Position numbers and translations under genes: made by a program
Notes under the pieces: generated by a model
What the model saw: the letters and a program-made list of their open reading frames with translations, nothing else
The model's database searches: none
What the model was told of the DNA's origin: nothing
In this document: in pieces, positions 11,201-21,892 of the stretch
Layout of the letters: each line of letters opens with the position of its first letter
How positions within the stretch are numbered: the stretch's first letter is position 1
Origin: Athripsodes cinereus
Taxonomy: Eukaryota; Arthropoda; Insecta; Trichoptera; Leptoceridae
NCBI GenBank assembly: GCA_947579605.1
Contig: OX388317.1
Coordinates: 18,433,384 to 18,497,383, forward strand
DNA: 64,000 nt
Reading direction: 5' to 3'

Positions 11201-11949
11201 TACTATATTTAAAATAAATATATCTATTTTATGTGTCAACTAAAAACTTTTAATATTTCTGCAAACTGTTTTGGTTTATTTATTATGTAACTCGTATTTA
11301 GAAGTATACACCTACTGTTGAACTGTTTGTTTGCATAAAATAAAATAAAATAAAAAAATATTATATCACAATATTTTTTTGGAACAGATTGTTGTTCTCT
11401 TAACGTTTAAATTATGAATAGGTAGTCAAATGTTGAGTGGGTTCTAATGACAACGATATAAGATCGTCAAAAATGTTTTGCAGAGGTGATTGAATTAGTT
11501 CAAAAAATAGGCTCGTTTTCACTCCATTTTTCTAAGAGAAAAATTAATCGGTAAGTGAATAAATCAATCATTCAGCAAGATTGCTTGAGTGTTCATAAAT
11601 TAGATGTCAAAAATGACTTCTATATGGAGCAAGTTTTCTAGAGCAAAAGAAAATAACAATTTAATCATGCAGTATTTCTTGACATATTTTCCTTTAGTGG
11701 TGATAAGTATATCACTTTTTTCTGGGTTCTCAATTTCAGAGTAAAGAACAATATAACAGAAAAGTCGGATTCCGGATTTTGACCAACTATTTAGTCGGAT
11801 ACCAGATAGTGGTTTTATATTACGCTAGTAAAAACATAAAAAAATCTAAATCTACACGGGAATATGTACCTTCCTTACATTTTCTATAAAGTCGAGTTTT
11901 CTATCAAATTCCTTAACCAATTTTTGTTTAAGTTTTTACAAGTCGAGTG
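8244..11949. other. non-coding shared sequence, no gene recognised
   Basis: Matches 47035-50976 in copy B apart from copy-B insertions. A frame of 111 codons at 8584-8919 corresponds to one of 112 codons at 47357-47695. They differ at about fifteen residues plus one inserted codon and resemble no family I know; I judge it chance. The block 9350-9840 is strongly diverged from copy B and includes about 190 bp (9636-9825) absent there. Confidence 0.5.
8695..8772 (+). other. tRNA-Leu/Ser-like relic
   Basis: Contains an A-box-like atgccgagagacc, a possible long variable arm (gccttgttggtc) and a well-formed T arm (gcaggttcaagtcctgt, 5 bp stem). The acceptor stem does not pair, so it is probably a SINE head or tRNA pseudogene rather than a working tRNA. 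It is also present near 47470-47548 in copy B. Confidence 0.3.
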
Positions 11950-11986
11950 AGATAATTTCTATACTATACTATACTATACTATACCC

Positions 11987-14900
11987 TCACGCCGTATCCC
12001 AAGTGGGGTAGGCAGAGAGAACGGAACGCCACACAGATCTATCTTTACACACTTCCTTCGCTTCCTCCACATTCATACAGTTTCTCATACACGCACGTCG
12101 ATTCCTCTTACTCAACACGCGGCCGTCCTTGAGAATTTGATCCACGTGATCAAGCCACGTGGTTCTCGGACGTCCGCGCTTCCTCACACCTTTTCTTTCA
12201 GACAAGTATATCCTCTTTGTCATTCTTACTTCGTTCATTCGTTCAACGTGTCCAAACCACCGTAGTTTATTCACGTGCATTCTGTCCACAACACTCTTCT
12301 TGCATCCGCTCATTCTTCTAATATCCTCATTCTTCACTCTATCACGCAGCGTTTTACCAACCATTCTTCTTAACGATCGCATCTCCACTGCATTTATTCC
12401 ACTTTCGTCCTTCTTCAGCCACGTCCATGTCTCGCTTGCATACGTAAGTGACGGTACCAGAATGGTATTGTGCACCAGCATTTTAGCCATGTTCGACACA
12501 TTGCCATTGCTGACAAAGGGTCGAAGTGCACCGTTCACTCTAGCACCGGCCACTTTCCTTCTTTCAATGTCCCTATCGCATCTTCCATCCCTCGTAAACA
12601 TACTTCCCAAATATACATACTCACTTACTTGCTCCAAACATTCGTCACCAACTTTAATCTCGCAAATCGTTTTTTCATTCTCTCTTTCAAAAACAAGAAC
12701 TTTCGTCTTCATAACATTCATTTTCAAACCATTCAAATTGCAACTATCATACACACACGTAACAATCTCTTGTAAGTCCCTTTCACTCTCAGCCATTAAC
12801 ACCAAATCATCTGCGTACATCAATGCATTCACCCGAAACCCATTCAGCTCGACACCAACATCCATCTCTTTCACAGGTCGCATACAGTAGTCGAAGAATA
12901 AGTTGAACAGCCACGGAGACATGACACAACCTTGCTTCACTCCCTTGGTGAGGACAAACCACTCCGAGAGAGTATTATTTACCCTCACGCATGCGGAGCT
13001 TCCCACATAAAGTGAAGATATTGCGCGGATCAACCGGCTGCTCACCCCATACTCCGACAACACGCGCCACAACCTTTCCCGGTCCACTCGATCATATGCT
13101 TTCTCCAGATCCACGAATGCACAAAAAAGCCTCTGGTGTTTACCCAGAAACTTCTCTATAACCATTCGCAGGGAGAAGATCTGATCGGTGCACCCTCTGC
13201 CATTCAAAAAAGCTCCTTGCGCATCCCATATCTTACACTCAGTTATCTTTCGTACTCTCTCAATCAAAATTCTACCATACAATTTCCCTATTGAGCTCAG
13301 CAAGCTAATAGCCCGATAACTCCCGCATTCAAGTCTAGAGCCTTTCCCTTTGTACAGGGGGCAGATGATAGCCCTCCTCCAATCCTCTGGTGTGACGCCT
13401 TCTCTCCAACATTCGTTGAAAAGCTCCAAGCACCACGCGAGAGCCCCCGGTCCACCAGACTTGATGAGCTCAACGGCAACACAATCATACCCTACAGCTT
13501 TACCGCACTTCGCCTTTTTTAATGCATTCATAATCTCATTCATGTCTATCATATCGTTTTCATTCACACTGCTTTCAATGTCGTCATACTCATTCTCATT
13601 TGTACCATCACATTCAAACAGATCTTCGAAATACTCCTTCCATCTCCGTAACACACATTCATCATTCACTAACACACATCCATCCTTATCTTTTATCCCT
13701 TTCATACTGTTCACACTTGTACCCGTCCTCTTTCGTTTCACTTCATTCCAAAAAATCTTCATATTTTCACTCGCATACGTAGACAATTTCTTACATTCTT
13801 CATCTTCAAGCATTTTTTTCTTCATTTTCACAACTTCACGCACTTCCTTCTTGCATATCTTGTATACTTCTTTCTTTCGTTCTTTTTCAAATGTGTCACA
13901 CTGATTCACACTCAGTAAGTCTTTCCAAGCATTCTTCTTCTTATCTACAGCTTCTTTCACATCATTATCCCACCATGCATCGCCTTTTTTACGTCCTACT
14001 TTAGCTTCACCACATGCTTCTTTTGCACTCCCTACAAGCACACTTTTTAAGACATCCCACCTTTCATTCATCGTTAGATCATTCTTTCCGTTCGCGCTAA
14101 GCTTCTCATTCACAGTTTTTACATATTCATTCTTTACACTCTCATCTTTCAGTTTTTCGACTCTCAATCTCTTAGATGGCGTGGACTTTTGTGTTCTTGA
14201 ACGCCAACCGGAGAATAGATTTATTCTTGAGACGACAAGAAAATGGTCCGTCTCCAGCTCAGCGCCTCGATACACTCTAGTGTCCGTGGTCGCCTTCCTG
14301 AGACGAGAGTCCACACACACGAGGTCAATCATCGATCTTTCATTCCCTCTCTCCCAGGTATACATGTGGATCTCCTTGTGGGGGAAAAAGGTATTCGCCA
14401 CAAAGAGATCCATCTCCAAACACATTTCAATTATTCTCTTACCATTATCGTTCACTCTACTGTCTCCATTCATTCCCAAAACATTTTCAAGTTCATTCCT
14501 TCTAACACCCACCCAACCATTCAAATCACCTGCCAAGATCAATCTTTCATTATCTTTTTTATCTTCTGCAATCTTTCTCACGCAATTCCAGAACTCTTCC
14601 TTTTCAGTCTCTATGGCATCGTTCCCAGGACCATACCCAACTATGAGTAAGATCCTAGTCATCCCCACTTTGAAACGGATCCAGATTAGCCTGGGGCTTA
14701 CACATTCATACCCTTTCATACATTCACTCATTCTTTTCGATAAAAAAGCACCCACACCTTGACACGCGTGTTGTGTATCTGGGACACCAGACCACAACTC
14801 GATCCTTCCATCACTTTCTTTAATACCACATCCTTTCCTCTTCGTTTCGCATACACATAAAACATCCAAATACTTATCATTCATCATCTCTAAAATTTCG

Positions 14901-15031
14901 TCCGTCTTTCTCACCATCCCTCCTCTCACATTCAAAACTCCCACTCTACATTCCGCTCTCCTCTTTGTGCCCTTCACCCACTTTGACGCGGCATGATGGG
15001 TGGCAAGCCTCATCGCTGCCATATGCGTCAA
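11987..15031 (-). CDS. LINE endonuclease / reverse transcriptase, 1014 residues, intact
   Basis: One protein that nicks the target DNA and copies the element's RNA into the nick. An APE-type endonuclease occupies about residues 25-270: VLNVRGG, CETKRKG (catalytic Glu), LAGDLNGWVG (Asp and Asn), SMIDLVCVDSRL and ETDHFLVV (Asp-His near the end). The reverse transcriptase lies at about 490-800: FVDLEKAYDRV, KGVKQGCVMSPWLF and MYADDLVLM, with the YADD box at residues 739-742. The C-terminus carries WFGHVERMN and GRPRTTWLDHVD, typical of insect RTE-like elements often labelled 'craniofacial development protein 2-like'. No stop or frameshift. The length suits a single-ORF RTE-type LINE. The start Met at 15031 fits the end of the unique leader, though a nearby Met at residue 4 or 7 is possible. 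Clade assignment is from motifs only. Confidence 0.93.
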   Translation of the reverse strand: MTHMAAMRLATHHAASKWVKGTKRRAECRVGVLNVRGGMVRKTDEILEMMNDKYLDVLCVCETKRKGCGIKESDGRIELWSGVPDTQHACQGVGAFLSKRMSECMKGYECVSPRLIWIRFKVGMTRILLIVGYGPGNDAIETEKEEFWNCVRKIAEDKKDNERLILAGDLNGWVGVRRNELENVLGMNGDSRVNDNGKRIIEMCLEMDLFVANTFFPHKEIHMYTWERGNERSMIDLVCVDSRLRKATTDTRVYRGAELETDHFLVVSRINLFSGWRSRTQKSTPSKRLRVEKLKDESVKNEYVKTVNEKLSANGKNDLTMNERWDVLKSVLVGSAKEACGEAKVGRKKGDAWWDNDVKEAVDKKKNAWKDLLSVNQCDTFEKERKKEVYKICKKEVREVVKMKKKMLEDEECKKLSTYASENMKIFWNEVKRKRTGTSVNSMKGIKDKDGCVLVNDECVLRRWKEYFEDLFECDGTNENEYDDIESSVNENDMIDMNEIMNALKKAKCGKAVGYDCVAVELIKSGGPGALAWCLELFNECWREGVTPEDWRRAIICPLYKGKGSRLECGSYRAISLLSSIGKLYGRILIERVRKITECKIWDAQGAFLNGRGCTDQIFSLRMVIEKFLGKHQRLFCAFVDLEKAYDRVDRERLWRVLSEYGVSSRLIRAISSLYVGSSACVRVNNTLSEWFVLTKGVKQGCVMSPWLFNLFFDYCMRPVKEMDVGVELNGFRVNALMYADDLVLMAESERDLQEIVTCVYDSCNLNGLKMNVMKTKVLVFERENEKTICEIKVGDECLEQVSEYVYLGSMFTRDGRCDRDIERRKVAGARVNGALRPFVSNGNVSNMAKMLVHNTILVPSLTYASETWTWLKKDESGINAVEMRSLRRMVGKTLRDRVKNEDIRRMSGCKKSVVDRMHVNKLRWFGHVERMNEVRMTKRIYLSERKGVRKRGRPRTTWLDHVDQILKDGRVLSKRNRRACMRNCMNVEEAKEVCKDRSVWRSVLSAYPTWDTA

Positions 15032-15233
15032 AGCGTACTACCTATGGTCTTACATTCTACCCCCCACCGCCAAGGAATACAAAAAATCCACCACCCTGCA
15101 ACCCATCACCAAAGCTTAGAAGTAAATTAAATTGTAATTAAAAGCCACCACCTTTATACTTTTACTCCTCTGAACAAGAGGATACCGATGTAAAGTCAAG
15201 GTCACCGATTCCTAGAAAAAAGGCCCTGCGGGC
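15032..15233 (-). promoter_or_regulatory. unique 5' leader of the LINE
   Basis: About 200 bp between the first monomer and the start codon. In this group of elements the internal promoter and leader precede the ORF. I see no specific promoter motif; the role is inferred from position. Confidence 0.4.
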
Positions 15234-18200
15234 CGGCAACAATGTATGAGATTGACAATAACAAGACAAATACACAAACAACACTATTTGAGCTGGTAGG
15301 TATTGTTTACTTGGAATTAAACAAAAACCTACAAAGACACAACTTTATATGAATAAGAATAAAAAAGAAATCAATAACACGATAATAAGACAGACCTTTC
15401 ACGGCGCACGGTAGAGCCAAGACTAATGGATTTCAGCACAGCGATTGTGTGTAGGTATAGATGAAGCGGCAACAATGCGATAGATTGATTATATAGATAG
15501 ATATAACAACCGGCAACAATGTATGAGATTGACAATAACAAGACAAATACACAAACAACACTATTTGAGCTGGTAGGTATTGTTTACTTGGAATTAAACA
15601 AAAACCTACAAAGACACAACTTTATATGAATAAGAATAAAAAAGAAATCAATAACACGATAATAAGACAGACCTTTCACGGCGCACGGTAGAGCCAAGAC
15701 TAATGGATTTCAGCACAGCGATTGTGTGTAGGTATAGATGAAGCGGCAACAATGCGATAGATTGATTATATAGATAGATATAACAACCGGCAACAATGTA
15801 TGAGATTGACAATAACAAGACAAATACACAAACAACACTATTTGAGCTGGTAGGTATTGTTTACTTGGAATTAAACAAAAACCTACAAAGACACAACTTT
15901 ATATGAATAAGAATAAAAAAGAAATCAATAACACGATAATAAGACAGACCTTTCACGGCGCACGGTAGAGCCAAGACTAATGGATTTCAGCACAGCGATT
16001 GTGTGTAGGTATAGATGAAGCGGCAACAATGCGATAGATTGATTATATAGATAGATATAACAACCGGCAACAATGTATGAGATTGACAATAACAAGACAA
16101 ATACACAAACAACACTATTTGAGCTGGTAGGTATTGTTTACTTGGAATTAAACAAAAACCTACAAAGACACAACTTTATATGAATAAGAATAAAAAAGAA
16201 ATCAATAACACGATAATAAGACAGACCTTTCACGGCGCACGGTAGAGCCAAGACTAATGGATTTCAGCACAGCGATTGTGTGTAGGTATAGATGAAGCGG
16301 CAACAATGCGATAGATTGATTATATAGATAGATATAACAACCGGCAACAATGTATGAGATTGACAATAACAAGACAAATACACAAACAACACTATTTGAG
16401 CTGGTAGGTATTGTTTACTTGGAATTAAACAAAAACCTACAAAGACACAACTTTATATGAATAAGAATAAAAAAGAAATCAATAACACGATAATAAGACA
16501 GACCTTTCACGGCGCACGGTAGAGCCAAGACTAATGGATTTCAGCACAGCGATTGTGTGTAGGTATAGATGAAGCGGCAACAATGCGATAGATTGATTAT
16601 ATAGATAGATATAACAACCGGCAACAATGTATGAGATTGACAATAACAAGACAAATACACAAACAACACTATTTGAGCTGGTAGGTATTGTTTACTTGGA
16701 ATTAAACAAAAACCTACAAAGACACAACTTTATATGAATAAGAATAAAAAAGAAATCAATAACACGATAATAAGACAGACCTTTCACGGCGCACGGTAGA
16801 GCCAAGACTAATGGATTTCAGCACAGCGATTGTGTGTAGGTATAGATGAAGCGGCAACAATGCGATAGATTGATTATATAGATAGATATAACAACCGGCA
16901 ACAATGTATGAGATTGACAATAACAAGACAAATACACAAACAACACTATTTGAGCTGGTAGGTATTGTTTACTTGGAATTAAACAAAAACCTACAAAGAC
17001 ACAACTTTATATGAATAAGAATAAAAAAGAAATCAATAACACGATAATAAGACAGACCTTTCACGGCGCACGGTAGAGCCAAGACTAATGGATTTCAGCA
17101 CAGCGATTGTGTGTAGGTATAGATGAAGCGGCAACAATGCGATAGATTGATTATATAGATAGATATAACAACCGGCAACAATGTATGAGATTGACAATAA
17201 CAAGACAAATACACAAACAACACTATTTGAGCTGGTAGGTATTGTTTACTTGGAATTAAACAAAAACCTACAAAGACACAACTTTATATGAATAAGAATA
17301 AAAAAGAAATCAATAACACGATAATAAGACAGACCTTTCACGGCGCACGGTAGAGCCAAGACTAATGGATTTCAGCACAGCGATTGTGTGTAGGTATAGA
17401 TGAAGCGGCAACAATGCGATAGATTGATTATATAGATAGATATAACAACCGGCAACAATGTATGAGATTGACAATAACAAGACAAATACACAAACAACAC
17501 TATTTGAGCTGGTAGGTATTGTTTACTTGGAATTAAACAAAAACCTACAAAGACACAACTTTATATGAATAAGAATAAAAAAGAAATCAATAACACGATA
17601 ATAAGACAGACCTTTCACGGCGCACGGTAGAGCCAAGACTAATGGATTTCAGCACAGCGATTGTGTGTAGGTATAGATGAAGCGGCAACAATGCGATAGA
17701 TTGATTATATAGATAGATATAACAACCGGCAACAATGTATGAGATTGACAATAACAAGACAAATACACAAACAACACTATTTGAGCTGGTAGGTATTGTT
17801 TACTTGGAATTAAACAAAAACCTACAAAGACACAACTTTATATGAATAAGAATAAAAAAGAAATCAATAACACGATAATAAGACAGACCTTTCACGGCGC
17901 ACGGTAGAGCCAAGACTAATGGATTTCAGCACAGCGATTGTGTGTAGGTATAGATGAAGCGGCAACAATGCGATAGATTGATTATATAGATAGATATAAC
18001 AACCGGCAACAATGTATGAGATTGACAATAACAAGACAAATACACAAACAACACTATTTGAGCTGGTAGGTATTGTTTACTTGGAATTAAACAAAAACCT
18101 ACAAAGACACAACTTTATATGAATAAGAATAAAAAAGAAATCAATAACACGATAATAAGACAGACCTTTCACGGCGCACGGTAGAGCCAAGACTAATGGA

Positions 18201-18743
18201 TTTCAGCACAGCGATTGTGTGTAGGTATAGATGAAGCGGCAACAATGCGATAGATTGATTATATAGATAGATATAACAACCGGCAACAATGTATGAGATT
18301 GACAATAACAAGACAAATACACAAACAACACTATTTGAGCTGGTAGGTATTGTTTACTTGGAATTAAACAAAAACCTACAAAGACACAACTTTATATGAA
18401 TAAGAATAAAAAAGAAATCAATAACACGATAATAAGACAGACCTTTCACGGCGCACGGTAGAGCCAAGACTAATGGATTTCAGCACAGCGATTGTGTGTA
18501 GGTATAGATGAAGCGGCAACAATGCGATAGATTGATTATATAGATAGATATAACAACCGGCAACAATGTATGAGATTGACAATAACAAGACAAATACACA
18601 AACAACACTATTTGAGCTGGTAGGTATTGTTTACTTGGAATTAAACAAAAACCTACAAAGACACAACTTTATATGAATAAGAATAAAAAAGAAATCAATA
18701 ACACGATAATAAGACAGACCTTTCACGGCGCACGGTAGAGCCA
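15234..18743 (-). repeat. 277 bp tandem monomer array, 12.7 units
   Basis: Units begin at 15234, 15511, 15788, 16065, 16342, 16619, 16896, 17173, 17450, 17727, 18004, 18281 and 18558 (partial, 186 bp). The period is exactly 277 bp and I saw no differences between units on reading. Within each unit a core (cggcaacaatg) occurs twice, 44 bp apart, first followed by cgatagattg and then by tatgagattg. The array abuts the LINE leader and ends mid-unit at the target-site duplication. Seen from the LINE, it is the 5' end of the transcript, so the units may be repeated promoter modules as in rodent L1; that function is inference. Confidence 0.93.
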
Positions 18744-18769
18744 AGATAATTTCACAATATTTCATATTT

Positions 18770-18812
18770 ACACACTCGCCTTCTAAGCGAGGGGTCATAG
18801 GTTCGATCATCA
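18770..18812 (+). other. tRNA-Arg-like relic
   Basis: A perfect 5 bp anticodon stem (ctcgc/gcgag) encloses the loop cttctaa (TCT, Arg), followed by a B-box-like ggttcgatcat. No acceptor stem or A box survives, so it is a decayed tRNA or SINE head. Identical core in copy B at 50996-51036. Confidence 0.4.
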
Positions 18813-19168
18813 GAGTAAACATAATGTTTCTCCTCGTTTTCGGAGTTAAATTAGTGGGAACGGTTCATCTAGAGTGATAAAAAATCTAAATAATATGATT
18901 AATAAAATCCTATAAAGTTTGTGAAAAAAAGCTGAAAAAATAAATGTTAGTATGGAAATCTGCCAAAATCTAATTAGTTTTTGAACACTACTGACGTTTA
19001 ACTACGAATAGATTTATCCAGTTTCGATATTAAGCTACATTATATTTCTATTCATTATATCGGTGTTTAGGTAGTAGAATTCAATAATGAAATTAAAAAA
19101 CAATCGTCTTTTTCCACTTCATGATTTTTATTGAGAGATATATCTAAAGGATTGACAATGTGTCCTTA

Positions 19169-19424
19169 CACTGACAAAAATACTCACAACGAATCATTGG
19201 TACGTACTATCAGATTAGGTCCAGAGATAAAACAAACGATTCATTAGTACGAATCTATAATATTAACTTTTCGCAAACAAATTGTTGGTAAATTTACCAA
19301 TGATTTATTTACGAAAAGTTAATATTATTTATTGACTCGTAGGTACTAACGAATCGTTTGTACTATCTCTGGTCCTAATATGATAGTACGTACCAATGAT
19401 TCGTTGTGAGTATTTTTCTCAGTG
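19169..19424. mobile_element. fold-back MITE, 256 bp
   Basis: Nearly the whole element is one inverted repeat (cactgacaaaaatactcac ... gagtatttttctcagtg) with a small palindromic centre around ttggtaaatttaccaa. It is preceded by TA. Copies of the same family lie at 19993-20226, 51394-51649, 52219-52452 and 62233-62491. It is non-coding and was presumably moved by a transposase encoded elsewhere. Confidence 0.82.
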
Positions 19425-19631
19425 TGTAAGACGAAAGACTTCTCTCTCAATAAAAATCATATTATAGTGGAAAACACGTATTTTTAATTACATTATATAA
19501 TATCAAATATCCGGTTTTCGACATATCTACATTACAATACATACATTACAACTATGTATATAATATGTAATACGATATGTATGATATTCCAGTCTGTGTA
19601 GGTATTTTACCAATATTATTTAACCTTGTAC

Positions 19632-19892
19632 ATGCGGGAAGAAAATTTAATCTTTCATTTCTATCTCGCGTGTTTGTCGAATAATCCAATAAGTCATTTG
19701 ATATATTCTCGTAACACATTATACAGCTCAAGGGAATTTTGCGATAGAATGTTCAAATTAAAGAATTTCCAAACAAAAAATAGCCTAAGTCATAGATATT
19801 TAGTCATCAGAAATTTCTACATATTCTTTATACTCGTATTTATGTTGAGTTTCGGAGCTTTTAACACAGAATTAGTATTTTTAACGACATAG
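19632..19892 (+). CDS. small open frame, 86 codons, doubtful
   Basis: ATG at 19632, ending in a hydrophobic stretch (FYIFFILVFMLSFGAF) that could be a membrane segment. The same 86 residues are encoded at 51858-52118 in copy B. The surrounding DNA is also almost identical between copies, so identity is not evidence of selection. No family resemblance and no visible promoter. Most likely chance. Confidence 0.12.
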   Translation: MREENLIFHFYLACLSNNPISHLIYSRNTLYSSREFCDRMFKLKNFQTKNSLSHRYLVIRNFYIFFILVFMLSFGAFNTELVFLTT

Positions 19893-19992
19893 TAACACAT
19901 TTCTGATTACTTTTTTTACTATTCGGTATCCATTCTGAGTAGATGATCTAAATTCAGAATAGATTAATTCTCTCGATCTCCATCAATCTGTG

Positions 19993-20226
19993 CACTGAAA
20001 AAAATACTAGCGAAATTTCGCAACGAATCATTGGTACGTACTATCAGATTAGGATCAGAGATAGTACAAACGATTCATTAGTACGAATTTATAATATTGA
20101 CTTTTAACGAAAAGTTAATATTATAGATTCGTACTTATGAATCGTCTGTACTATCTCTGGTCCTACATAATCTGATATTTCGTACCAATGTTTCGTTGTG
20201 AAATTTCGTAAGTATTTTTCACAGTG
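19993..20226. mobile_element. fold-back MITE, 234 bp
   Basis: Second member of the family at 19169-19424: starts cactgaaaaaaatac, ends gtatttttcacagtg. The arms are more diverged and the centre shorter (gacttttaacgaaaagtt). Flanked by TG on both sides rather than TA, perhaps after mutation. Confidence 0.8.
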
Positions 20227-20249
20227 TGCTATCACAGCATCTCATCCAG

Positions 20250-20365
20250 GTAGATAAGCCAGTAGATGTTTGCCAGCAGATATTCCTCTTGTGCCAATAA
20301 AAAATAAGATTTTCAGGATGCGTAGCGTGTCTCATTACTGAATTGAAGATGTATAATGTCTTAAT
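20250..20365 (+). mobile_element. old SINE relic, LINE-end family
   Basis: Diverged match to the SINEs at 33761-33863 and 47827-48003: 'gccagcagat', 'ctcttgtgccaataaaa', 'cattactgaattgaagatg' and 'aatgtctta' occur in order. The (CTA)n end is lost. Present in both large copies (52468-52583), so it predates their separation. Confidence 0.55.
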
Positions 20366-20977
20366 AGGAATTTTTGTGAAAGGTGCCTTTTACATGACAC
20401 TCACAGACTCATTAATTTCACATTTTGTTGCGTGAAATTAATTAATAATTTTATTACGTATTGTCTTGTCATCGTAATAATTTTCTCAAAGACATAAAGT
20501 GAAATAGATTTCAGCTTAACACTCAACTTTTGTTGAATATTTTTGACATATTTCTCTTATACTGAAAAAATACCCTTAGTACTCTTCTTAGTACATTTAA
20601 AATTCTGCTAAGTGTTACAGAAGTGAATATAATTATCTTTTATAGAAATTTAAAAAAAAATCGTATTCTCATTTCTGCTGAAATTGTACAATTATTCATA
20701 TTTAGGAGAAATCTACTTCTCAATTTAATATTAGATACATAGACGTATATTTATAATGTAATATCAGCTGTCAAGATACTTGAATAGAATTATATACAGC
20801 AGAAGTGATATTCAATTGAATAACTGTATCAGAGTCAGCAGATATAAAATTAGATTATTCTTTTTGATCTCACTGTTTACAAAATACGGTAACATTATTG
20901 AGTTAATAGTAATTGTACCTAAATTATTTATATGTAAGAAAGTACCTAGGTGCTTACCTTAGTTGTTACTTTGTTAG

Positions 20978-21892
20978 TGTACCGAACCGGGCACTCTTCC
21001 CATCGACACGGCCCGCGGCGACGTATGTAGGTACAATAAAGATATCATGTCCGTATACCTACTCGTCGCGGTGTGCGTCGTCAACTCATCATGTATGTAT
21101 CATATTATCATTGTATCATGTAATGTTCATTTAAGAGCTCCTACCTCTGCGGCGGCCTGCATGTATATGACACGGTCGCGCAGGGGTGGGGAGTTATTTA
21201 CGGCGGCCGATAACCGCGCGCGCCCCACTCTTAGCCACTGTCGGCTAGTGTGCGGCCCGCGGGGATCGACCGCTTAATAAACCTGTACATTTTACAAATA
21301 AAATCACTCTTGCTTCAACCGTCTACCTGTGAGTTTCTCTTCTACTACCTTGACCATCTCTACCTTCGCTTCTCTTGGATTTTGGACTGGACTACCTACG
21401 CTGACCACTACGCTCTCTACCATTGGAATTGGCACGGATCTTCTGGCTTCAGCTGTCTCTCGTCTTCTCTGCACAGACGAGCTTCCAAGTGACTCGATAC
21501 TGAGGTGGTTACCGTGAGCCGAGTACCGCATCGTGAATACGCCGCCGTGTAGCTTCTTGTGTTCTCTATACAGTCAGTGCTATCGGGATCATTGCCCGGT
21601 AGTGAGTGCTTGCGAGTGCATAGGTTAGCTGCGCCTAGGTGTTGCCGGTGGAAGTAAACATCCCCAGGTCGACGAACGAAGGGAGTCTCCGACGTGTGTT
21701 GAGGGCGACGGCGGTTGAGCCAACCCTACAACGACGCACCCGGACATACCGTCCTCCACATCTTCGCCTACAAGACATCGAGGTTCCAGCTGTGGGTGAA
21801 CCAGCAACCCCCACTCACCCCCGACTCCTACCATCCGGAGATACAGTTTACTTGTGGACCGTGGCAGGCTGAGTCGGCCTCCGTCCCGCACA
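20978..21892 (+). mobile_element. solo LTR, 915 bp
   Basis: Begins TGTACCGAACC and ends CCCGCACA, the TG...CA ends of LTRs, and is flanked by the 5 bp repeat gttag (20973-20977 and 21893-21897). Copy B has the empty site ttgttagattattc. It is far GC-richer than its surroundings and contains aataaa signals near 21275-21302. With no internal region or second LTR it is a solo LTR left by recombination. It does not match the BEL LTRs in this window; the family is unknown (Gypsy, Copia and BEL all remain possible). Confidence 0.87.

Larger units (their letters stand above)
11960..18743 (-). mobile_element. RTE-like LINE with tandem 5' monomers, 6.8 kb
   Basis: A reverse-strand non-LTR retrotransposon flanked by the 10 bp direct repeat agataatttc (11950-11959 and 18744-18753). 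From its 3' end it has a (TATAC)n tail (about 11960-11983), a 3' region cctcacgccgtatcccaagt, one long open frame (11987-15031), about 200 bp of unique leader (15032-15233), and an array of 277 bp monomers (15234-18743) ending part-way through a monomer. The duplication encloses the array as well as the gene, so both inserted as one unit. Copy B lacks the whole block (near 50976). The intact frame, apparently identical monomers and clean flanks indicate a young insertion. Confidence 0.93.

Noticed and set aside
12159..14762. Long forward-strand frames (up to 243 codons) across the LINE
   Set aside because: They lie antisense to the clearly recognisable reverse-strand LINE protein and have low-complexity Ser/Thr/His/Phe composition.
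15234..18743. Possible CRISPR-like or independent satellite array
   Set aside because: Units are 277 bp with no unique spacers, and the block sits between a LINE leader and that LINE's target duplication, so it belongs to the LINE.
19632..19892. 86-codon frame identical in both copies
   Set aside because: The flanking non-coding DNA is equally identical, so identity is not evidence of function; kept only as a low-confidence entry.
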